Source of the DNA: an uncultured Myxococcales bacterium
GTDB taxonomy: Bacteria; Myxococcota_A; UBA9042
Reading direction: 5' to 3'
Length of the DNA: 64,000 nt
Assembly (NCBI GenBank): GCA_903883645.1
Contig: CAISBR010000108.1
Coordinates: 17,202 to 81,201, forward strand
Made by a program: the position numbers and the translations under genes. Shown piece by piece: positions 55,592 through 64,000 of this stretch. Within the stretch, counting starts at the first letter, position 1; each line of letters begins with the position of its first letter. Below the pieces are notes generated by a model. That model made no database searches. It saw nothing but the letters and a program-made list of their open reading frames with translations, and was not told the DNA's origin.

Positions 55592-57088
55592 ATGACTTCG
55601 AAGCCAATCACCCTGCCCCGCGCCGCGGGCGTTCTTTTGCACCCGTCGTCGCTGCCGGGGCCGCATGGCATTGGCGATATTGGCAAGATCTCTCATGATT
55701 TTGTCGACTGGCTGCACAGCGCCGGCATCAAGGTGTGGCAAGTGCTGCCTCTCGGGCCCACTGGCGGCGGCGACTCGCCCTATGCGAGCCCGGCGTCGAT
55801 GGCCGGCAATCCCTGGCTGGTGGGGCTCGAGCTGCTAGTCGATGGGCAGCTTTTGCAGTCTGAAGAGCTTATTGGGCCACAACTTGCAAACGACTACATC
55901 GAGTTTGGCGGTATGATCCACTGGAAACAGGACCGTTTGCACCTGGCCGCTGATCGTTTGCTGGCCCAGCCGCGCCACGCGTGGTACAGCGAGCTGCAGC
56001 AATTCCGTACGGATAATCCATGGGTACTGGATGCCGCCCTGTTTCAGGTGCTGCGCGAGGCCCGCAACTATCAGCCGTGGTGGACGTGGGAGCCGGAGCT
56101 GCGCACCCGCAAGGCCGCCGCCCTGCAATTTGTTCGCGAAAATCAACGGGTAGAGGTCGATCGCTACATCGTGCTGCAGTACTTCTTCGACCGGCAGTGG
56201 CGCGAGCTGCGGCAGTATGCCAAGAAGCGCGGTATTGAATTCCTAGGCGATGTGCCGATTTACGTGGATGCCGACAGCGCCGACACCTGGTCGCAGCCTG
56301 GGCTGTTCCAGCTCGATGCCAGTGGCAAGCCGAGTGCGGTCGCCGGAGTTCCACCCGATTATTTCAGCGTAACCGGGCAGTTGTGGGGCAATCCGCTGTA
56401 CGACTGGGCGGCGATGCACAAGACACAGTACCGCTGGTGGTCCGCGCGGCTGAACCGGGCGCTGCAGCTGGTCGACCGGGTGCGTATCGACCATTTTCGC
56501 GGTTTTGCGGCCTATTGGGCGGTGCCGCAAGGAGCCGAGGATGCGCGCGGCGGCTCGTGGCAACCGGGCCCCGGCATTGCATTATTTCGTGCCCTGGCCC
56601 GCGACTTGGGCAAGCTGCCCCTGGTCGCCGAAGACCTGGGTGTGGTCGACGACGACGTGATCGCCCTGCGCGAAGGGGCCGAGCTGCCGGGCATGTTGGT
56701 CCTGCAATTTGCCTTTGGCGACAACGCCGACAACCCCTTCTTGCCGCACAACCATGTGCCGCACGCCGTGGTGTACACCGGTACGCACGACAACGATACG
56801 ACCTTGGGGTGGTGGCAGAGCTCGGCCGATGTGCACGGTAAGGTCGCGGATTATCTGGGCAAGCCGCTGCTGGCCGACGTGCCCTGGACACTCATACGTA
56901 CGGCGATGCAGTCGGTCGCGCAGCTCGCGGTGGTGCCGCTGCAAGACGTGCTCGAGCTGGGCAGCGAGGCGCGCATGAACGTACCCGGGCGGCCCGACAA
57001 GAATTGGGCTTGGCGCGTCTTGCCGGGCCAGCTAACTGCGGATCATGCCAAGCGTTTAGCGCACTTGGTCAAGCTGTACGGGCGATAA
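55592..57088 (+). CDS. malQ: 4-alpha-glucanotransferase (amylomaltase, GH77)
   Basis: This 498-residue enzyme transfers maltodextrin segments in glycogen or maltose metabolism. It starts at ATG 55592 after a GGAAGA motif. GH77 landmarks: GVLLHPSSLPGPHGIGDIG, WQVLPLGPTGGGDSPYASPA, FLGDVPIYVDADSADTW, nucleophile in VRIDHFRGFAAYW, acid/base in LVAEDLGVV, third carboxylate in YTGTHDNDTTLGWW, and C-terminal RMNVPGRPDKNWAWR. Its stop abuts the stop of the convergent Ppx/GppA gene with no bases between. Confidence 0.97.
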   Translation: MTSKPITLPRAAGVLLHPSSLPGPHGIGDIGKISHDFVDWLHSAGIKVWQVLPLGPTGGGDSPYASPASMAGNPWLVGLELLVDGQLLQSEELIGPQLANDYIEFGGMIHWKQDRLHLAADRLLAQPRHAWYSELQQFRTDNPWVLDAALFQVLREARNYQPWWTWEPELRTRKAAALQFVRENQRVEVDRYIVLQYFFDRQWRELRQYAKKRGIEFLGDVPIYVDADSADTWSQPGLFQLDASGKPSAVAGVPPDYFSVTGQLWGNPLYDWAAMHKTQYRWWSARLNRALQLVDRVRIDHFRGFAAYWAVPQGAEDARGGSWQPGPGIALFRALARDLGKLPLVAEDLGVVDDDVIALREGAELPGMLVLQFAFGDNADNPFLPHNHVPHAVVYTGTHDNDTTLGWWQSSADVHGKVADYLGKPLLADVPWTLIRTAMQSVAQLAVVPLQDVLELGSEARMNVPGRPDKNWAWRVLPGQLTADHAKRLAHLVKLYGR

Positions 57089-58048
57089 CTAGGTAAAGCC
57101 GATCACGCGGCCCTTGGTGTGGTGCGCGGTCAGGTCCCACAGCACGCCCATGCGCAGTCCGTCCATCGACACCAGCCACTTGGGCAGCGCCAGCACCTCG
57201 GCCAGCTGCTCGTAGATCAGCGCGCCGCCCAGCAAGATATCGGAACGACTGGGGTCCATGCCCGGCACGGTCAGCCGCTCGGCGTTGGTGGGCGCCGACT
57301 CGATGGCGCGGGTGACGGCCTGCAAATCCGCGATCTCTAAGCACAAGCCGTGGACTGATTCGTTCGTGTTGCCTGTTACGGCCTGGTGAATGCGCGCCAC
57401 GCGCTGAATGGTACCGGCCACGCCGATCGCCACATCGATGTGCAGGGGCAGCAAGTCGCGAAGATCGCGGTGCAACATCGCCCGCAACTCGGCACGGGCC
57501 TGGGCCACAGCCTCGGGCAGCACGGGGTCTGTGCCCAGCCACGTACGCGTAACCACAAGCGCACCAAGGGGAATACTTGTGGCGAACAGGACCTCGCCGT
57601 TCTTGCTGAGCAGCAACTCGGTCGATCCGCCACCCACATCGGCGCACAGCACGGCGCCCTCGATACGGTCCGACATGCCGCCCAGCACACCGCGCCAGGC
57701 CAGCTGCGCCTCTTCGACACCGGCGATGATCTCGATCGCAATACCGCAACGCTGGCTCAAGCGGGCCGCCACCTCGGCACCATTGCTGGCCGCGCGAAAC
57801 GCCGCCGTCGCCACACAGCGCAGCTGCTGCACCCGCCAGTTGGCCAGCACCACCTTAAAGCGCTCCAGTGCTTCGGCAAGGCGGTCTTCAGCGACCTGCG
57901 ACAGCTTGCCGTCTGGGCCCACTTCGTCGCGTAACCGAGCAGCATCTTTATGTTTTGCTACCTGCACGAGCGATCCGTCGCGCAGCACCACCGCCACCAA
58001 CAGGCAGATCGAATTCGAGCCAATGTCGATGACCGCGACAGGTTCCAA
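57089..58048 (-). CDS. Ppx/GppA-family exopolyphosphatase
   Basis: This 319-residue protein is of the short Ppx/GppA type (N-terminal ASKHA domains only, no C-terminal HD domain). Motifs: VAVIDIGSNSICLLV, AGVEEAQLAWRG, ADVGGGSTELLL and VGVAGTIQRVA-like GVAGTIQ. The TTG at 58048 is chosen as the start because GGAGG lies 8 bases upstream and it gives MEPVAVIDIGSN, the usual family N-terminus. Upstream in-frame GTG codons lack such a site. It hydrolyses polyphosphate or pppGpp; which one cannot be told from sequence. Confidence 0.9.
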   Translation of the reverse strand: MEPVAVIDIGSNSICLLVAVVLRDGSLVQVAKHKDAARLRDEVGPDGKLSQVAEDRLAEALERFKVVLANWRVQQLRCVATAAFRAASNGAEVAARLSQRCGIAIEIIAGVEEAQLAWRGVLGGMSDRIEGAVLCADVGGGSTELLLSKNGEVLFATSIPLGALVVTRTWLGTDPVLPEAVAQARAELRAMLHRDLRDLLPLHIDVAIGVAGTIQRVARIHQAVTGNTNESVHGLCLEIADLQAVTRAIESAPTNAERLTVPGMDPSRSDILLGGALIYEQLAEVLALPKWLVSMDGLRMGVLWDLTAHHTKGRVIGFT

Positions 58049-58253
58049 AATGTCTTCCTCCTTCACGTTGATCAACACGGTACCCCCTTGCCCGGCGATT
58101 GTGGTCGAGGGGAGCGCCGCCGGCAAGCGAACGCGCCAAGATGACCCCGCGCGGGTGACGGCTACGGTCGCAGCTTACACCTGCCAGTGCGGTTGCAGTT
58201 GCCCCGCCATGCGCGCTGCCGTACGCTGTGGTCGCTACCCTGTCGAGGTTTTT

Positions 58254-59309
58254 ATGCGGTTCCGATCCTTTGTAGCGACCCTTTTCGTCAGCGTGGCGTG
58301 CCTGTTGGGCTGCGACAGCGAGTCCGCCACACCGGTCGCGGCTACGGCTAGCTGGCAGATGCCCATCACCGAGCACGCCGGCGCGTTCTACTCGGCCTGG
58401 GGCACCTCGCCCAACGATGTCTGGATCGTGGGCGCTGCGAACCACAAAACGGCCGGCGCCGGCCCCTCGGTGCTGCACTTCGACGGCGCTGCGTGGCAGA
58501 ACAAGGCAGTCGAGGCCCCGGGAGTCGACCTGTGGTGGGTGTCGGGCCTGGCCGGTGGCGACACCTGGTTTGCTGGTACCCAGGGCACCATCGCCCGCTG
58601 GCACCGCGACACGGGCAAGGTCGAAATCGAAAAAACCCCGAGCGCCGACCATATCTTTGGCCTGTTGCCCGTCGCCGCCAACGACGTATGGGCGGTCGGC
58701 GGCAGCTTGGGCTGCGGCGCCAAGACCTGCGGCGTAGTCTGGCACAACGACGGCACGGGTTGGGCTGCCGCGAGCGTACCGCCCGCATTGCTCGGCGGCG
58801 CGACCCAGTGGTTCAAAGCCTGGAAGCAGAAAGGCATTTTGTGGATTGTGGGCGCCGAGGGCAAGCTGCTACGCTACGATGGCAGCACGTGGACCAGCCC
58901 GGCCAGCGGCAGCGATCGCACCATCTTGACCATCCATGGCAATGGCGACGTGCTGGCGGCGGTCGGTGGCGCCGACTACGGCGATATCGTAGAGCTTGGC
59001 AGCGACGGCGCGTGGTCCAAAGTCACCCCCAGCGTGCTATTCCCCGCCATGAACGGCGTGTTCGTACCCACGGATGGCAATGCTGTTGCGGTGGGCGGCG
59101 GCGCGGCAGTGGCACGGCGCACGCACGGCGTATGGGCGCAAGACAAGGTAGCCAAGAAAGCCCTCGAAAACATCTTAGCTTTCGAAGCTTTTCATGGCGT
59201 CTATGTCGACGCAGACGGCGGCGTGTGGGCCGTGGGCGGCCAGCTCGAGTCAGGAACTTTGGGCCAGGTCTGCTACTTTGGCTCTAAGAAAGTGCCAATG
59301 CTGAAGTAG
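58254..59309 (+). CDS. Lipoprotein with repeated WxVG motifs, probable beta-propeller
   Basis: This 351-residue lipoprotein starts at ATG 58254 (CGAGG upstream), with lipobox CLLGC. The mature part repeats a blade-like pattern: SPNDVWIVGAA, AANDVWAVGGS, KGILWIVGAEGK, DGGVWAVGGQ, each followed by a short strand with FDGAAW or YDGSTW. This is typical of BNR/galactose-oxidase-like propeller proteins of Myxococcota. It is divergent from the Ppx gene and convergent with sodC. The ligand is unknown. Confidence 0.78.
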   Translation: MRFRSFVATLFVSVACLLGCDSESATPVAATASWQMPITEHAGAFYSAWGTSPNDVWIVGAANHKTAGAGPSVLHFDGAAWQNKAVEAPGVDLWWVSGLAGGDTWFAGTQGTIARWHRDTGKVEIEKTPSADHIFGLLPVAANDVWAVGGSLGCGAKTCGVVWHNDGTGWAAASVPPALLGGATQWFKAWKQKGILWIVGAEGKLLRYDGSTWTSPASGSDRTILTIHGNGDVLAAVGGADYGDIVELGSDGAWSKVTPSVLFPAMNGVFVPTDGNAVAVGGGAAVARRTHGVWAQDKVAKKALENILAFEAFHGVYVDADGGVWAVGGQLESGTLGQVCYFGSKKVPMLK

Positions 59310-59338
59310 ACGCGGGCGAATCGGCCGCAAAAATGCCG

Positions 59339-59368
59339 CGGGCGGACCCACCTGCGCAGATCCGCCCG
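59339..59368 (-). terminator. Probable terminator of the sodC transcript
   Basis: CGGGCGGA (59339-59346) and TCCGCCCG (59361-59368) form perfect 8-base arms with a 14-base loop between two convergent genes. Read on the minus strand the hairpin is followed, after CGGCA, by TTTTT, as in a Rho-independent terminator for sodC. On the plus strand there is no T-run. Confidence 0.6.
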
Positions 59369-59387
59369 ACATGCAAACCACTAGAAG

Positions 59388-60074
59388 CTACGGTTTCGCA
59401 ACGCCGATCAGGCCGCAAGCGACGCGCCCACCCGCGTTGCCCGTCGGCTGGCCACCATCGTCGGTCTTGGCGTGGACGATGACGCTGCGGCCAATCACCG
59501 CAAACTTCTTGCCCACGGTCAAATTATCGACCACAACCGTGTACTTGGCCTTGCCGTCTTTGTCGGCGGTCAGGTTGCCAAGGTCGCCGGCGTGACGCTG
59601 GGGCGCTTTTTCGGGCAGGCCGTGGTCGTGGCCACCCGGGTTGTAGTGGCCACCGGCCGAAGCGCCGTCGGGGGCCGAGCAGTCGCCAAACTCGTGCACA
59701 TGAAAAGCGTGCTGCTGCCCGGGGTTAAGACCTTCAAGCTCGGCCGTAACGGTGACCTTGCCGTCCGCACCCTCTACGAACTTGACGGTACCCTTGACCT
59801 TGTTGCCCGCCGTAGCCTGCATTTGCGCCAGAGCGGCGGTGGGAGCACCGGCGCAGCACTCGGGCGCGCACGGCTTGCCATCGGGGCCCACACACGGCTT
59901 GCTGTCATCCGCCTTCTTTTCAGGGGCTTTGGCAGCATCACCCTTAGCGGGCTCCGCTTTGGCCGGCTCCGACTTCGCAGCCTCGGCCTTCTTGTCGTCT
60001 TTGCCCGCCAGCGCCGGCACTGCAATCAGCGCCGATAGCGCCAGAAGCGCACCTAAACCAAGATATTTCTTCAT
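59388..60074 (-). CDS. sodC: Secreted Cu/Zn superoxide dismutase
   Basis: This 228-residue periplasmic or surface enzyme disproportionates superoxide. ATG 60074 follows GAGG. A signal peptide ends at PALA-GK, then a Lys/Ala/Glu/Pro-rich spacer (residues ~24-60) and a short Cys-rich segment (CVGPDGKPCAPECCAG) that could bind copper. The SOD domain has HAFHVHEFGDC, GGHYNPGGHDHG, HAGDLGN and the active-site NAGGRVACG, so the metal ligands and disulfide Cys are present. It lies 29 bases after the aminotransferase gene and could be its co-transcribed last gene. Confidence 0.95.
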   Translation of the reverse strand: MKKYLGLGALLALSALIAVPALAGKDDKKAEAAKSEPAKAEPAKGDAAKAPEKKADDSKPCVGPDGKPCAPECCAGAPTAALAQMQATAGNKVKGTVKFVEGADGKVTVTAELEGLNPGQQHAFHVHEFGDCSAPDGASAGGHYNPGGHDHGLPEKAPQRHAGDLGNLTADKDGKAKYTVVVDNLTVGKKFAVIGRSVIVHAKTDDGGQPTGNAGGRVACGLIGVAKP

Positions 60075-60103
60075 GTTTCCTCAGGTGGTCGCAGCCTAGG
60101 CGG

Positions 60104-61423
60104 CTACAGGCCCAGCTCCGCATCGACCAGGCTCAGTGCCCCGTCGATAATCTCGAAACCCTCGGCCATTTGCGCGTCGGTGATGCACAGCGGCGGGTTG
60201 GTCATGATGGTGCCCCACTGCAGCATCGTAAATAAACCGTTGTCTCGCAGGTACTTGCCAACCTTACCCATCACCGGATGGGCACCGGCGTACGGCACCA
60301 GCCGCTCGCCCTCCACATTCTTCTGCAATTCAATCAGGCCAAACAAGCCGATGTTGCGATGGGTGCGCACACACTTGTGTTTCGCCGCGAGCCGCCGCAT
60401 ATGCCCGTCCATAATCGGCCCCAGGCGCGCCGCATTTTCGATCATGCCCTCTTCGACCATCACGTTGATGCCGGCCAACGCTGCCGCCAAGCACACCGGG
60501 TGGGCGTTGTACGTTAGACCGCCGTAGAACACGTTTTCGCGAAAATGGTCGGCGATCTTATCCGACACGCCCATCACACCCAGCGGCAGGTACGAGCTCG
60601 TCACTCCCTTGGCCATGGTCACGATATCCGGAACGATGTCGCCATGTTCGAAGGCCAGCTTCTTGCCCGTGCGACCCCAGCCGGCCATCACCTCGTCGCA
60701 GATGAGCAAGATGCCGTATTTGCTGAGCAACGCCTTCAAACCCTTCAAGTAACCCTTGGGCGGAATCAAGATGCCGTTGGTACCCGTCACCGTCTCGATG
60801 AACATAGCGGCGATGGTGTGCGGCCCCTCAAACTGAATCACTTCTTCTAAGTAAGTCAGGTTGTTGTGCACAATTTCTTCGTCGGTCTTGCCAAAGCTGT
60901 AGTCCCACGGCGACGGGTCCATCACGCGGACCACGCCGGGGATGCCGGGCTCGTTGGGCCAGCGGCGCGGGTCACCCGTCAAGGCCATGGCGCCGGCGGT
61001 TGCACCGTGGTAACTACGATAACGCACAAGCAATTTCTGTCGGCCGGTATAGAGCCGCGCCGCCTTGATGGCGTTTTCGTTGGCCTCGGCGCCGCCCAGG
61101 GTATAGAAGAAGGTGTTGATGTCGCCGGGCACTAACTCGGCTAAACGCTTCGACAATTTGGCCCGCACCTCGGTCGCCACGCCGGGGTACACAAAGATCA
61201 GCTGGTCGAGCTGGTCCTTGATCGCCTGGATGACCTTGGGGTGGCCGTGGCCGATGTTCACGCTCATCAATTGGCTATTAAAATCAAGCCACTTCTGCCC
61301 TTCGGGGCCATACAGGTACACCCCCTCGGCGCGCGCGATGGGCATGGGGTCGACCTTGCCGGTCGCGGACCACGAAAACAGGCTGTGCTGCTTGCACAGA
61401 TCGATCATTTCTTGGGAATTCAT
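60104..61423 (-). CDS. Class III PLP aminotransferase, probably for beta-alanine/beta-aminoisobutyrate
   Basis: This 439-residue PLP enzyme is of the omega-aminotransferase class. Evidence: NIGHGHPKVIQAIKDQLDQ, TLGGAEANENAIKAAR, RYRSYHGATAGAMALTG, ICDEVMAGWGRTG and the PLP Lys in TMAKGVTSSYLPLG. ATG 61423 has AAGGA upstream. Next to dihydropyrimidinase and PreA it most likely transaminates beta-alanine or beta-aminoisobutyrate from pyrimidine breakdown. That substrate is inferred from context. No ureidopropionase gene is in the window. Confidence 0.9.
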   Translation of the reverse strand: MNSQEMIDLCKQHSLFSWSATGKVDPMPIARAEGVYLYGPEGQKWLDFNSQLMSVNIGHGHPKVIQAIKDQLDQLIFVYPGVATEVRAKLSKRLAELVPGDINTFFYTLGGAEANENAIKAARLYTGRQKLLVRYRSYHGATAGAMALTGDPRRWPNEPGIPGVVRVMDPSPWDYSFGKTDEEIVHNNLTYLEEVIQFEGPHTIAAMFIETVTGTNGILIPPKGYLKGLKALLSKYGILLICDEVMAGWGRTGKKLAFEHGDIVPDIVTMAKGVTSSYLPLGVMGVSDKIADHFRENVFYGGLTYNAHPVCLAAALAGINVMVEEGMIENAARLGPIMDGHMRRLAAKHKCVRTHRNIGLFGLIELQKNVEGERLVPYAGAHPVMGKVGKYLRDNGLFTMLQWGTIMTNPPLCITDAQMAEGFEIIDGALSLVDAELGL

Positions 61424-61507
61424 GATGTTGTCCTTAATGCGCCACGGTGCTGGCGGCCAGTTGGCGCCGCGGCAGCTGTGGATTCAGCAGAAATTCAGGT
61501 CGATGCG

Positions 61508-62962
<1,455 letters not shown>

Positions 62963-63012
62963 CTAGTGAACCTTTTGATCTTTCTGCTACTTGAGGCCGG
63001 AATCCCCTCACC

Positions 63013-63234
63013 CCAACCCCTTTCACTCTGAGGGGAGAGGGGGCGCTACGTGCTCGCGATGCCAATTTGCTCCGCGCCCACGATGCCGACCCAGCAAAGC
63101 ACGGAGCCACCTCACCTTCCGAACCCTCGCCGTCAAAAGCCCCTCTCTCGGGTGCGGCGGCGAGGGGACCCCACGGTCGCCCTCCGGACGATTTTGGGAG
63201 TCCAGCGGACCTCCAGAAAGTGGGAAGGGGTTGG
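63013..63234. repeat. Structured inverted-repeat element filling the hydA-preA gap
   Basis: Outer arms CCAACCCCTT (63013-63022) and AAGGGGTTGG (63225-63234) are perfect 10-base inverted repeats. Inside, CCCTCGCCG (63124-63132) and CGGCGAGGG (63158-63166) form another perfect 9-base pair, and CCCCTC/GAGGGG pairs occur near 63004-63036. The GGGTTGGGGTGAGGG type of sequence is known to me as a dispersed intergenic repeat in many high-GC genomes. Short open frames across it are not credible genes. Confidence 0.65.
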
Positions 63235-63239
63235 CGTGG

Positions 63240-64000
63240 CTAGTGCGCACCCTTCTTAGGCCGAATCGCCTTGTTTTGATACAGATGCTCGTTCCAGCTG
63301 GCGGGCGCGAAGCCGTTGTCGACCTCGGCCATGGTGATGCAATCGGGCACGGGGCAAACGATCTTGCACAGGTTGCAGCCCACGCACTCGCTCTCGTCGA
63401 CGCGGGGCACGCGGGTGCCCTCTTGCTGGTGGATGCACTGGTGCGCGCCGTCCATGCAGGCGACCAAGCAGGCCTGGCAGCCGATGCAGGTCTTATCGTT
63501 GATTTTCGCGACGATTTCGTAGTTTAGGTCCAGATCTCCCCAGTGCGTATAGTTGGGGATGGCCTTGCCCACCATCTGGTCGATGGTCTCGAAACCATGG
63601 GTTTTCATATAGCCTTCTAGGCCTTCGATCATGTCTTCGACGATGCGGTAGCCCTTGAGCATCACCTCGGTGCAGACCTGGACCGAGGTCGAGCCCAGCA
63701 AAATGAACTCGACCGCGTCGCGCCAGTTGGTTACGCCGCCAATACCGCTGATCGGTATACCGAAATTCGGGTTCTGCGCCAGCTGCGCCACCATGTGCAA
63801 CGCAATGGGCTTGACCGCCGCGCCGCAGTAGCCGCCATTGGTCGACATGTTGCCGACGCGCGGTTCGATCACCATGCGGTCGATGTCGACGCCGATTACG
63901 GACTTGATGGTGTTGATCAGCGACACGCCGTCGGCGCCACCGCGCTTGGCCGCCAGCCCGTGGGGGTTGATGTCGCCCACATTCGGCGTCAGCTTGACGA
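63240..64000 (-). CDS. preA: Dihydropyrimidine dehydrogenase (NAD+) subunit PreA (5' end off window)
   Basis: The visible 253 codons are the C-terminal part of an FMN/Fe-S protein that reduces uracil or thymine, or runs in reverse, with PreT. The barrel segments NTIKSVIGVDIDR, GGYCGAAVKPIALHMV, PISGIGGVTNWRDAVEFILLG and the end of the FMN site are present. Two [4Fe-4S] motifs follow: CIGCQACLVAC and CVGCNLCKIVCPVPDC. The N-terminus lies beyond 64000, where PreT may also be. It is the first visible gene of the pyrimidine catabolism run. Confidence 0.94.
   Translation of the reverse strand, partial: VKLTPNVGDINPHGLAAKRGGADGVSLINTIKSVIGVDIDRMVIEPRVGNMSTNGGYCGAAVKPIALHMVAQLAQNPNFGIPISGIGGVTNWRDAVEFILLGSTSVQVCTEVMLKGYRIVEDMIEGLEGYMKTHGFETIDQMVGKAIPNYTHWGDLDLNYEIVAKINDKTCIGCQACLVACMDGAHQCIHQQEGTRVPRVDESECVGCNLCKIVCPVPDCITMAEVDNGFAPASWNEHLYQNKAIRPKKGAH

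Noticed and set aside
63023..63224. Short open frames inside the hydA-preA intergenic element
   Set aside because: They lie in inverted-repeat sequence, lack ribosome sites and have no protein-like composition.

Overview
The window is GC-rich, densely coded chromosomal DNA. I see no insertion sequence, prophage, CRISPR array, rRNA or tRNA gene. The gene content points to Myxococcota or a close deltaproteobacterial relative. The evidence is a Ser/Thr kinase with an HRDVSPQN catalytic loop and a Pro-rich C-terminal half, a DUF2330 protein with a C-terminal membrane and arginine tail, OmpA-like proteins with thrombospondin type 3 repeats, two giant Cys-rich repeat proteins, many lipoproteins, and menaquinone rather than ubiquinone genes. 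The exact class cannot be fixed from this window.

Layout: 1-3.3 kb, two tandem OmpA/TSP3 outer-membrane proteins, the first cut by the left edge. 3.7-9.2 kb, type II glutamine synthetase, a zinc-ribbon membrane protein, D-Ala-D-Ala ligase, small unknowns, a G-rich hexamer repeat and an orphan DmsC-like membrane pair. 9.2-19.8 kb, a DUF4139 lipoprotein, an acyl-CoA dehydrogenase, a GlcD-type FAD oxidase operon, an N-acetylmuramoyl-alanine amidase, stand-alone CoaB and UppP. 19.8-28.5 kb, a membrane-anchored kinase, a 1439-residue Cys-rich lipoprotein and a DUF2330 protein.

28.5-40.5 kb is one long minus-strand block and the most interesting part. In transcription order it encodes a TPR-like lipoprotein, MlaF, MlaE, an aromatic-acid-exporter-type protein, polyprenyl diphosphate synthase, a single-ORF fusion of DAHP synthase with class II HMG-CoA reductase, MenG, MenF, MenD and MenH. 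The fusion joins the first step of the shikimate/chorismate route (quinone head) to the committed step of the mevalonate route (isoprenoid tail). It sits beside the enzymes that use both products, so the cluster looks like a head-and-tail menaquinone supply operon. I know of no described DAHP synthase-HMG-CoA reductase fusion; that is recall, not a search.

40.6-46.5 kb holds plus-strand BoxC, BoxB and an enoyl-CoA hydratase (aerobic benzoyl-CoA catabolism), a lipoprotein and a TerC-family protein. 46.5-53.6 kb holds a 1615-residue lipoprotein with 29 CGDG-type Cys repeats and a von Willebrand A-like lipoprotein. 53.9-59.3 kb has NAD synthetase, amylomaltase, a Ppx/GppA phosphatase and a lipoprotein. 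59.4-64 kb has secreted Cu/Zn superoxide dismutase and a reductive pyrimidine catabolism operon (aminotransferase, dihydropyrimidinase, PreA cut by the right edge). A structured inverted-repeat element fills the hydA-preA gap.

Starts were moved to internal ATG/GTG/TTG codons where a Shine-Dalgarno motif, a signal peptide or a 4-base stop/start overlap supported it.
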